Source: Chloroflexota bacterium (lineage in GTDB: Bacteria; Chloroflexota; Limnocylindria; Limnocylindrales; CSP1-4). Taken from it: a stretch of DNA of 11,853 nucleotides. The notes under the pieces were generated by a model, which was not told the origin of the DNA, did no database searches, and saw only the letters and a program-made list of their open reading frames with translations. Shown piece after piece: positions 6,344 to 11,853 of this stretch. The translations under genes were made by a program, and so were the position numbers. Location: NCBI GenBank assembly GCA_021785115.1, contig JAJYGO010000075.1, positions 1-11,853 of the forward strand. The letters are read 5' to 3'. How positions within the stretch are numbered: position 1 is the stretch's first letter; the number at the start of each line of letters is the position of its first letter.

Positions 6344-7848
6344 CCGGCGCGCCCGAGCCCTCCGGCCTCGGCGTCCTCGCCAACCGTCGGTTCCTGCTGC
6401 TGTGGCTCTCGCAGCTGTCGACGCAGGTCGGCGGGAACATGGTCCTCTACGGGCTGACGATCCTCGTCTACGGCCTGACCTCGTCGAACTCGGCGGTCAG
6501 CCTGCTGATCCTGACGTTCCTCGTCCCATCGGTCGTGTTCAGCGCCGTGGCCGGCGTCTACGTCGATCGCATCGACCGGCGCCTGATCCTGACCGCGACG
6601 AACCTCGGCCGCGGGGTCGCGATCCTCGCGATCGCCTTCGTCAGCGGGCAGCTGTGGCTCATCTACCTGCTGAACATCGCGGTGTCCACTGCGACGACGC
6701 TGTTCGCGCCGGCCGAGGCCGCGATGATCCCGTTCCTGGTCGATCGGGACCAGCTGCTGCAGGCGAACGGGCTGTTCACGTTCACGCTGAACGCGGCGTT
6801 CGCGATCGGGTTCGCGCTGCTCGGCCCGCTCGTCGTGAACCTCGCCGGCGCGACCGCGCTGCTCGTGCTCGTCGCCGCGCTCTACTTCGTCGCCGCCGCG
6901 TTCTGCTTCACGCTCCCACGCACGGAACCCGACACCGTGCCCGAGGAGGGCGCGCTGGGGGGCGCCGAACGCGCCATGGCGGCGCTCGTCGGGGAGCTGC
7001 GCGAGGGGCTCGGCTACATCCGGTCGAACCCGCGGATCTTCTGGTCGCTGACGTATCTCGCGGTCACCGCGTCGCTGATCGGGGTGCTCGGCTCCATGGG
7101 CCCCGGCTTCGCCACGAAGGCGCTCGGGCTGCGTGAACAGGACTTCGTCGTCGTGATCCTGCCACTCGCCGTCGGGATCGTCTCCGGCATCCTCGCGCTC
7201 AACGCGTATGGCCGGTACCTGCCACGGCGGCGCGTCATCGAGGGCGGGCTCCTCACGCTGTCGGGCGCGCTCATCGTGATCTCGCTGGCAGGCCCGATCT
7301 CGCGGTTCCTCACCGACGCGACCGCCCATCACCAGTCCGTCGCCCAGCTCGGCCCCATCGTGTCGCTGCTCGCGATCGTCATCGTGCTCGCGTTCATCGC
7401 CGGCTGCGCGTACGCGTTCGTGGCGATCCCGGCGCAGACGCAGCTCCAGGAGGAGCTGCCCGAAGAGGTGCGCGGGCGCGTGTTCGGTGTCCTGAACATG
7501 CTCGTGAGCATCTCGAGCTTCCTGCCGATCGTCATCGTGGGGCCCGTCGCCGACCTCGTCGGGACGCCGGCCGTGCTCGTCGCGGCGGCACTCGTCGTCG
7601 GGGCGGTCGGGGTCGGCTCGATGGTCGTCGTCACGCCCGAACGGGTCGCCGCGGCAACTCCGGCCCACGTTGTGGCGGTCGATCCCATCTCCGTCACCGT
7701 CGCGCATTCCCGGGACGACCGGGCGCACCGGACGCGCGACGAGGGCCGAGCGGGGCAGGAGACCAGGGCAGACGGCGGAGAACAGGCTCCGCGGGCCGGG
7801 ACGAGGCGCCCGAACCGCGCATCCGAGACCGGAGACCCACCTGCGTGA
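6340..7848 (+). CDS. MFS transporter (MFS_3/EntS-like exporter)
   Basis: 502 residues, a proton-coupled major facilitator, probably an exporter. The N-terminal [17 protein letters not shown] and the loop 2-3 signature at residues 72-81 ([10 protein letters not shown], motif A) place it in the MFS_3 group, which includes EntS-like and macrolide-efflux-like proteins. So does [19 protein letters not shown] near residue 375, where the RGRVFG element is typical. About a dozen hydrophobic segments lie between residues 18 and 430, with a central cytoplasmic loop around 200-225. The last 70 or so residues (from about 432) form a polar tail rich in R, D, E, T and A with no membrane helix, an unusually long extension for this family. 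ATG 6340 overlaps the DUF951 stop, and a longer reading frame upstream is a shadow. The stop overlaps the GT2 start as GTGA. Substrate unknown. Confidence 0.9.
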   Translation: MTGAPEPSGLGVLANRRFLLLWLSQLSTQVGGNMVLYGLTILVYGLTSSNSAVSLLILTFLVPSVVFSAVAGVYVDRIDRRLILTATNLGRGVAILAIAFVSGQLWLIYLLNIAVSTATTLFAPAEAAMIPFLVDRDQLLQANGLFTFTLNAAFAIGFALLGPLVVNLAGATALLVLVAALYFVAAAFCFTLPRTEPDTVPEEGALGGAERAMAALVGELREGLGYIRSNPRIFWSLTYLAVTASLIGVLGSMGPGFATKALGLREQDFVVVILPLAVGIVSGILALNAYGRYLPRRRVIEGGLLTLSGALIVISLAGPISRFLTDATAHHQSVAQLGPIVSLLAIVIVLAFIAGCAYAFVAIPAQTQLQEELPEEVRGRVFGVLNMLVSISSFLPIVIVGPVADLVGTPAVLVAAALVVGAVGVGSMVVVTPERVAAATPAHVVAVDPISVTVAHSRDDRAHRTRDEGRAGQETRADGGEQAPRAGTRRPNRASETGDPPA

Positions 7849-9410
7849 CCGGGACCCCGGGGTCGTGGCGCGTCCTGGCCATCCTGGTCATGGGCCTCGC
7901 GATCGTCGTCGGGCTCGTGCTCGTCCTGGTGATTCCGATCGTGCTGCTCGCGTTCCTGTGCGTGGCGTTCGCGGTGATCACGCTGCTCATCGTGCCCGCG
8001 AGCCGCCGTCCGCCGCTCCCGCCGCTGTCGGACCGGGAGATCGCGGCGCTCGGACCACTGCCGACCGCGACCGTGGTGATCGCCGGGCGGGACGAGGCGG
8101 CCGTCATCCCGCACCTCCTCGCGGATCTCGGCTCCCAGGACCACTGCGACCAGGATGGACGGGCGCGCTTCGAGGTGATCGTCGTCGACGACCGCTCGAT
8201 CGACGGGACAGGGATCATCGCTCGCGACGCGGCCGTCGCGGCCGGGATCGGCGACGTGACACGGCTGGTCCGGCGAGGACCGCCGCATGACGCGCCGACG
8301 GGGCCGCGCCCCGACGCGCCGACGTGGCCGCGCTCCGTTGCGCCGACGGGGCCACGCCCTGAGGCGCCCACGGGTCCGCACCCTGAGGCGCAGACCGGCG
8401 TGCCGCCCCGGCCGGGAACGGGTTCCTTCGCCGTGTCGCACGCCCGGGCGACGGCCTTCCTCCCGGAGCTCCCGGACCTGCCGCTCGCCGACGGCAAGGG
8501 GGCGGCGCTCAGCGCGACGGGTCCGGACGACTATCGGGGCGAGTTCGTCGTCGTGCTGGACGCGGATGCCCGCATCGCGCCGGACTACCTTCGCCGGGCG
8601 GCGTCGTACTTCGCACGCGGGGCCGGGGCGATGACGGCACGGCGACGGACGCTGCGGCACAGACCCGCGGGCTGGTTCTGGGCGCAGCTCGAGGCGGCGC
8701 AGGCCGACGAACAGGACGCCGACGGCGAGATCCAGCGAGGGCGGTGGGCCAGCGGCGGCTGCAGCGAGTTCCGCGGGAACGGCATCATGGTCCGGACCGA
8801 GCTGCTCGCCGCCGCCGGCGGGTGGCACGAGCACGCCCTGTGCGAGGACCTCGACCTGTCGTCGAGGATCGCGGTGCTCGGTGAGCGGGTGGGCTGGGCG
8901 CTCGACGTCGCCGCCTGGGAGGAGCCCGTGCTCGACCTGGGCGCGCTGCGGCGACAGCGCCTCCGGTGGGGAATGGGGATCATCCGGCGCGAGCTCGAGC
9001 TCACGCTTCCGGTGCTTCGGAGCCCGCGGCTGAGCCTCCGGGCGAAGGCCGACTACCTCGCGTACTCCGCGCAGACCGTCCTGCCGGTCTCCCTGCTCGC
9101 TGCCCTCGTCGGCGGGGCGGTCGCCGGCACGTGGCCGTCGCTGCTGCTGCTGTTCGCCACGTACCTGGGACCCGGCGCCGTGCTCGCCGGCGACTCGCTG
9201 CGGTGGGAGGGGCTCTCCGGCGCTCACTCGCTCCCCGAGCGCCTCGCTCGGAGCATGCGATTGCTCGTCTTCTCCGGGCTGTGGATCCCGGTCTTCACCG
9301 CCAGCTGGCCGCTGGTCGCGTTCGGTCGCGGGCCGGTGCGCTACTCGAAGACCGAGCATTCGGGAGCGCCTGCGGGGTTCCGGCCCGGCTCGCACGACGG
9401 GGTGCGCTGA
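7845..9410 (+). CDS. membrane GT2 family glycosyltransferase with a repeat insert
   Basis: 521 residues. It transfers a sugar from a nucleotide sugar using a cytoplasmic GT-A domain between membrane helices. One or two N-terminal helices (about 8-50) precede TVVIAGRDEA. Catalytic landmarks are VVDDRSIDGT (Asp115-Asp116, nucleotide site), LDADARI (Asp239 and Asp241, metal-binding DxD), GNGIM, CEDLDLS (Glu334-Asp335, catalytic-base region) and RQRLRWGMG (Q371-x-x-R374-W375). The last is shared with processive enzymes such as cellulose and hyaluronan synthases. Further helices lie at about 405-490. Between DD and DxD are 124 residues, about 40 more than usual, explained by an in-frame repeat of residues 149-188. 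GTG 7845 overlaps the MFS stop. It is the last gene of the run. Acceptor and product (envelope glycan, glycolipid or exopolysaccharide) are unknown. Confidence 0.9.
   Translation: MTGTPGSWRVLAILVMGLAIVVGLVLVLVIPIVLLAFLCVAFAVITLLIVPASRRPPLPPLSDREIAALGPLPTATVVIAGRDEAAVIPHLLADLGSQDHCDQDGRARFEVIVVDDRSIDGTGIIARDAAVAAGIGDVTRLVRRGPPHDAPTGPRPDAPTWPRSVAPTGPRPEAPTGPHPEAQTGVPPRPGTGSFAVSHARATAFLPELPDLPLADGKGAALSATGPDDYRGEFVVVLDADARIAPDYLRRAASYFARGAGAMTARRRTLRHRPAGWFWAQLEAAQADEQDADGEIQRGRWASGGCSEFRGNGIMVRTELLAAAGGWHEHALCEDLDLSSRIAVLGERVGWALDVAAWEEPVLDLGALRRQRLRWGMGIIRRELELTLPVLRSPRLSLRAKADYLAYSAQTVLPVSLLAALVGGAVAGTWPSLLLLFATYLGPGAVLAGDSLRWEGLSGAHSLPERLARSMRLLVFSGLWIPVFTASWPLVAFGRGPVRYSKTEHSGAPAGFRPGSHDGVR
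8289..8408 (+). repeat. 24-bp in-frame tandem repeat, five units, inside the GT2 gene
   Basis: Units start at 8289, 8313, 8337, 8361 and 8385. They encode DAPTGPRP, DAPTWPRS, VAPTGPRP, EAPTGPHP and EAQTGVPP. The first four keep the APT-x-P core; the fifth is degraded. DNA identity is high between units 1 and 3, and third-position changes show that it is not brand new. It falls between the two nucleotide-binding motifs of the GT-A domain and probably forms a flexible proline-rich surface loop. Confidence 0.9.
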
Positions 9411-9520
9411 ACGGTCGCGTGCGAGCTCGCGTGGCAGCGAGGCGACGCCCGCGTGAGCGGAGCCGAGTTGGCCGCGAATCGCGCGCGCGCACCCAACGGG
9501 CTCGTCGCCCCGGCGCTCCC
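9411..9520. other. intergenic gap between convergent genes
   Basis: This stretch separates the GT2 stop from the stop of the minus-strand DUF1918 gene. It holds a 10-base palindrome GCGAGCTCGC (9421-9430) and an alternating CG run near 9480-9490. No stem followed by a T-tract is visible in either direction, so I do not call a terminator. Confidence 0.5.
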
Positions 9521-9757
9521 TCAGCGCGCCGCAGGCTCCGGAGCGTGCCGCGACCGGGTCGCCGCCTGCTCGTCCGCGTGGACGATGCGAGCGCTTCCCG
9601 CGGCCGGCCAGAAGCTGCTCTCGCGCCCGTCGGCCCATCGCACGCGGTAGTGGGGCCCGGTCGACGACGTGAGCACCTCGAGGATGACGCCCTCTCGGTC
9701 TCGGAGACCCACCCGCTCCGACTCGACGACGATGTGGTCGCCCACTCTCGCTTCCAT
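9521..9757 (-). CDS. DUF1918 domain small protein
   Basis: 78 residues. Residues 1-55 carry the DUF1918 pattern: an opening VGDHIVVESERVG, then REGVILEV and GPHYRVRWADGRES. It resembles small SH3-like beta-barrel domains; members are mostly single-domain proteins in high-GC bacteria, and their role is not known. The last 20 or so residues (ADEQAATRSRHAPEPAAR) are polar and look disordered. The ATG at 9757 is preferred over a TTG three bases upstream: an AAAGGAGG Shine-Dalgarno at 9772-9765 (minus strand) is 7 bases from the ATG but only 4 from the TTG. This is the strongest ribosome site in the window. The gene stands alone on its strand, convergent with GT2 and divergent from the VanY-like gene. 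Confidence 0.88.
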   Translation of the reverse strand: MEARVGDHIVVESERVGLRDREGVILEVLTSSTGPHYRVRWADGRESSFWPAAGSARIVHADEQAATRSRHAPEPAAR

Positions 9758-9764
9758 CAAGGCG

Positions 9765-9772
9765 CCTCCTTT
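9765..9772 (-). promoter_or_regulatory. strong Shine-Dalgarno of the DUF1918 gene
   Basis: On the minus strand the sequence reads AAAGGAGG, followed by CGCCTTG and ATG. The 7-base spacing to the ATG is ideal and decides the start at 9757 over the TTG at 9760. Most other genes in the window have weak or no such site, so this small gene is probably well translated. Confidence 0.85.
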
Positions 9773-9930
9773 CGATCGGCGGACGGTTCCAGCGTGCCCC
9801 GGCGCGGTACCGACGGGAAGGGTCGGAGGTCACGTTCGGCGGCTGCGCGGTTCGACGTAGGACGTTCGCGCGTCTCCGCTGATCCACGTGGTCCTTGGCG
9901 AAGACCTGTTGGCGCGGTGACACTCGGGAG

Positions 9931-9951
9931 GACCGCCGAAGCGAGGCGGTC
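9931..9951 (+). promoter_or_regulatory. hairpin in the leader of the VanY-like gene
   Basis: GACCGCC (9931-9937) and GGCGGTC (9945-9951) are perfect complements around a 7-base loop, 27 bases before the GTG at 9979. It could be an mRNA leader hairpin or an operator-like inverted repeat. Short GC-rich stems also arise by chance in such a genome. The rest of the divergent gap 9773-9978 shows no further recognisable element. Confidence 0.35.
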
Positions 9952-9978
9952 GTGCCTGGGGGCGTCGATGAGGTCCTC

Positions 9979-11004
9979 GTGTCCGTTCGTCCGCGCGTCG
10001 TGCCTCGCCGCCGGCGGTCCGGCCGGCTCTCCCGTCCGTCCCTCGTCCTCATCGGCCTGATCGTCGCGGGCGTGACTGGCTGCGCCATCCCGGTCGTTGC
10101 CGGCAACGCGGCACGACCCGCCGACAGGACCACCGCCGTCCCGGCCTCCGCCGCCGCGCCGACTCCCTCGCCGACCGTCCGGCCGACGGCGCGGCGTTCC
10201 GTTGCATCGCGTCCGGCCGCGACCCCCGAGCCCGTCGCCACCGCGACTCCGAAACCGGCTCCCAGACGCACGTCGCGGCCCACCGTCGTCGTCCCCGCCC
10301 CGGTCGCGACGCCTCGCCCGCTTCCCACGCCGACGCCGATCCCGACGGCTCCGCCTCCCGTGCTCGGCGGTCCGCTGCCCGCGTGCCGCGCCGGCGCGCT
10401 GCCGGTGCTGTCCGACGTCGTCACGCCGCACCATGCGTATGCCGACTGGGCCCTCAGCCTGCTCGACACGCGGTACATGCTCCCCGCGTCGTACGCGCCG
10501 CCCGACCTCGAACCGGTGTCCGCCGCGGCCGTCGCCGGGAGCGGGCAGCTGCGCGCGCTCGTGATGCCGGATCTGAAGGAGATGGCGGCAGCGGCGAAGG
10601 CGGCCGGCGCGCCGATCCAGGTCTTCTCTGCCTACCGCAGCTACGCGTACCAGGTGTCCGCGTTCGACGGCTGGGTCGCGGTGGACGGCTGGGTCGCCGC
10701 GCTCAACTCCTCGGCGCGACCGGGCCACTCCGAGCACCAGCTCGGGACCGCCATCGACGTGGGGTCGCTTGGGGGCGCGCCGCCCTGGAACGTGAGGGAC
10801 TGGGCCGCCACGACGAAGGCAGGCGCGTGGATGGCCGCGAACGCGTGGCGCTACGGATGGGTGATGAGCTACCCCGCGGGACGTACGGACGTCACCTGCT
10901 ATGCCTACGAGCCCTGGCATTATCGCTACGTCGGCCGGGCCGCCGCCGCCGAGTTGCACGCCGCAGGCGAAACGTTGCGCCAGTGGTTGTGGCCGCAGCA
11001 GTAG
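9979..11004 (+). CDS. D-alanyl-D-alanine carboxypeptidase, VanY/M15B family lipoprotein
   Basis: Zinc carboxypeptidase expected to remove the terminal D-Ala from peptidoglycan stem peptides outside the membrane; 341 residues from GTG 9979. An arginine-rich start, a hydrophobic stretch (about 20-33) and the lipobox VTGC (Cys35) indicate a lipoprotein signal. A long Pro/Thr/Ala-rich linker (about 50-130) spaces the enzyme from the membrane. The M15B core includes FSAYRSYAYQ and SARPGHSEHQLGTAID, with zinc ligands His253 and Asp260. EPWHYRYVG supplies catalytic Glu311 and third ligand His314. Cys136 and Cys307 could form a disulfide. A TTG at 9895 keeps the frame open but would put about 60 residues before the signal; GTG 9979, with GAGG five bases upstream, fits better. 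It is divergent from DUF1918. Despite the VanY name, nothing here suggests vancomycin resistance. Confidence 0.88.
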   Translation: MSVRPRVVPRRRRSGRLSRPSLVLIGLIVAGVTGCAIPVVAGNAARPADRTTAVPASAAAPTPSPTVRPTARRSVASRPAATPEPVATATPKPAPRRTSRPTVVVPAPVATPRPLPTPTPIPTAPPPVLGGPLPACRAGALPVLSDVVTPHHAYADWALSLLDTRYMLPASYAPPDLEPVSAAAVAGSGQLRALVMPDLKEMAAAAKAAGAPIQVFSAYRSYAYQVSAFDGWVAVDGWVAALNSSARPGHSEHQLGTAIDVGSLGGAPPWNVRDWAATTKAGAWMAANAWRYGWVMSYPAGRTDVTCYAYEPWHYRYVGRAAAAELHAAGETLRQWLWPQQ

Positions 11005-11005
11005 C

Positions 11006-11055
11006 CGCGCCGCGTCCCGCGAGCGACGTGCAAGGCGATTCCCCGACGCGGCGCG
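11006..11055 (+). terminator. possible factor-dependent terminator or processing stem after the VanY-like gene
   Basis: The 11-base arms 11006-11016 (CGCGCCGCGTC) and 11045-11055 (GACGCGGCGCG) are perfect reverse complements with a 28-base loop, beginning two bases after the VanY stop. No T-tract follows, so it is not a canonical intrinsic terminator. The downstream arm overlaps a palindrome, so alternative folds compete. Confidence 0.3.
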
Positions 11056-11061
11056 CCGCGT
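11046..11061. repeat. 16-bp perfect palindrome
   Basis: ACGCGGCGCGCCGCGT equals its own reverse complement. It lies 60 bases upstream of the phosphoesterase start, where a dimeric regulator could bind, but the simple GC composition makes chance a real possibility. Confidence 0.5.
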
Positions 11062-11121
11062 GAGAGGCGGCCGTCCGCACCATCGCGGGCGGTGGGACCC
11101 GGAGAACGCCCCTTCACGCCC

Positions 11122-11853
11122 GTGCGCGCCACGATCCTCCGCCTGGGTGCCGCCGTCATGGTGCTCGCGCTGCTCGTGGTCGCCACGGTGATCGCGCGCG
11201 GGGGACTCGACCGCCCGTGGTTCGACCGGGCCTACCTGATCGTCCTGGAGAACCACGGTGCAGCATCGATCGTCGGCGATCCGCAGGCGCCGTACATCAA
11301 CCGCCTCATCTCGAGCTACGGCCTGGCCGTCGACGACTACGCCGTGGCGCACCCGTCGCAACCCGACTACCTCGCGCTGCTGACGGGCTCGACGCTTGGC
11401 GTCACCGACGACGGCGTGCACACCCTGTCGTCGACGAGTCTCCTCGAGCAGCTCACGCAGCACGGCCGAACGTGGCACGTGTACGAGCAGGACTACCCGG
11501 GACACTGCTTCACGGGAGCGCAGGCGACGGGCGGCGTCGACCTGGTCGGGCAGGCCGGGACGTACGTGCGCCGGCACGACCCGGCCATCTCGCTGACGAG
11601 CGTCAGTGGCAGTGCGGTCGCGTGCGGGCACATCACGCCGCTGGCGGCCTTCGACCCCGGCGCGGCCGACTTCGAGATGATCGTGCCGAACCTGACGAAC
11701 GACATGCACGACGGCACGGTCGCGCAGGGGGACGCCTTCCTCGCGGCGTTCGTGCCGCGCATCATCTCGAGTCCCGCGTTCTCGCACGCCGCGCTGTTCA
11801 TCACCTGGGACGAGGGCTCGGGCAACGCGAACGGCGGGGGCCGGGTCCCACTC
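11122..11853 (+). CDS. phosphoesterase family protein (acid phosphatase/phospholipase C-like), partial
   Basis: The first 244 residues are present; the gene runs off the window end. After a basic start, one hydrophobic segment (about 8-26) acts as signal or anchor. The domain then matches the phosphoesterase family PF04185 of the alkaline-phosphatase-like superfamily. It shows YLIVLENHG (Glu43-Asn44, metal-site region), PYINRLISSYG, AHPSQPDYLALLTGS (His77 to Ser90, the family's 'HPSLPNYLAL.SGS') and FITWDEGSG (Asp230-Glu231). It probably hydrolyses phosphate mono- or diesters outside the cell; substrate unknown. GTG 11122 is chosen because the basic stretch and helix follow. GTG 11092 and ATG 11158 are in-frame alternatives, and none has a strong Shine-Dalgarno. 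It may be co-transcribed with the VanY-like gene, 117 bases upstream. Confidence 0.85.
   Translation, partial: MRATILRLGAAVMVLALLVVATVIARGGLDRPWFDRAYLIVLENHGAASIVGDPQAPYINRLISSYGLAVDDYAVAHPSQPDYLALLTGSTLGVTDDGVHTLSSTSLLEQLTQHGRTWHVYEQDYPGHCFTGAQATGGVDLVGQAGTYVRRHDPAISLTSVSGSAVACGHITPLAAFDPGAADFEMIVPNLTNDMHDGTVAQGDAFLAAFVPRIISSPAFSHAALFITWDEGSGNANGGGRVPL

Larger units (their letters stand above)
11005..11121 (+). other. gap between the VanY-like and phosphoesterase genes
   Basis: A gap with two overlapping GC-rich symmetric elements (11006-11055 and 11046-11061, listed separately) and no recognisable gene. The frame of the next gene stays open back to the VanY stop, but the codons before 11092 offer no good start. 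Confidence 0.5.

Noticed and set aside
8289..8408. CRISPR-like array
   Set aside because: The units are directly adjacent 24-mers with no spacers, and they are in frame inside a coding gene.
8287..8634. Arginine-rich 115-codon frame overlapping the GT2 repeat
   Set aside because: It is the alternative-frame reading of the 24-bp repeat (RRRGRAP-like units); the repeat simply keeps any frame open.
9895..9978. TTG start at 9895 for the VanY-like gene
   Set aside because: It would place about 28 extra polar residues ahead of the arginine-rich signal start. GTG 9979 has a GAGG at suitable spacing and gives a normal lipoprotein signal.
7329..10478. A 1049-codon open frame on the minus strand
   Set aside because: It runs antisense through the MFS, GT2 and VanY-like genes and has no domain-like pattern (repetitive R, G, P, D and E). 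Long antisense frames are expected in a genome with this G+C content.
10666..10697. 14-bp direct repeat at 18-bp period in the VanY-like gene (DGWVAV-DGWVAA)
   Set aside because: M15B proteins normally have a helix of this length between the YRSY and SARPGHSEHQ motifs, so it is not an inserted duplication.
9757..11787. A 676-codon open frame on the minus strand
   Set aside because: Antisense to the VanY-like and phosphoesterase genes, both of which have intact catalytic motifs; its composition is that of a shadow frame.

Overview
The window is very G+C-rich, almost wall-to-wall coding, with strong G/C preference at third codon positions, GTG starts and many 4-base stop/start overlaps. DUF881, DUF951, DUF1918 and gluzincin (peptidase MA-like) proteins together, and -10-like boxes placed for leaderless transcripts, suggest a high-GC Chloroflexota lineage (soil or freshwater Limnocylindria/Ellin6529-like). 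A high-GC actinobacterium is the main alternative. There is no rRNA or marker gene here, so this placement is an inference.

Layout. Bases 1-1238 hold the end of an ABC-transporter ATPase and its ABC-2 type permease, a two-gene exporter. Bases 1249-1526 hold the decayed front half of a universal stress protein (UspA) gene, split over three reading frames. Bases 1535-9410 are a compact run of seven plus-strand genes: a family 5 solute-binding protein, a membrane-tethered zinc metallopeptidase, two DUF881 coiled-coil membrane proteins, a DUF951 putative zinc ribbon, an MFS exporter and a membrane GT2 glycosyltransferase. Five of the six junctions are 4-base ATGA/GTGA overlaps. The only non-overlapping junction (6101-6118) carries its own -10-like box, so the run may be two transcription units. 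On the minus strand, 9521-9757 encodes a small DUF1918 protein with an ideal Shine-Dalgarno. Divergent from it are a VanY-like D,D-carboxypeptidase lipoprotein (9979-11004) and a phosphoesterase-family protein (11122 onward), cut by the window end.

How the genes may work together: nearly every product is membrane-bound or exported (exporter, binding protein, metallopeptidase, DUF881 pair, MFS, GT2, D,D-carboxypeptidase, phosphoesterase). The region therefore reads as a cell-envelope block. The substrates of the transporters, the peptidase and the glycosyltransferase cannot be read from sequence.

Most notable observations: the frameshifted UspA remnant; two matching TAG-N-CT boxes exactly 7 bases before ATG codons that lack a usable Shine-Dalgarno; a 24-bp in-frame tandem repeat inserted in the catalytic domain of the GT2 enzyme; and the overlap-coupled run joining an orphan peptide-binding protein, a metallopeptidase and a DUF881 pair. 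I found no CRISPR array, tRNA, rRNA, insertion sequence or phage gene.
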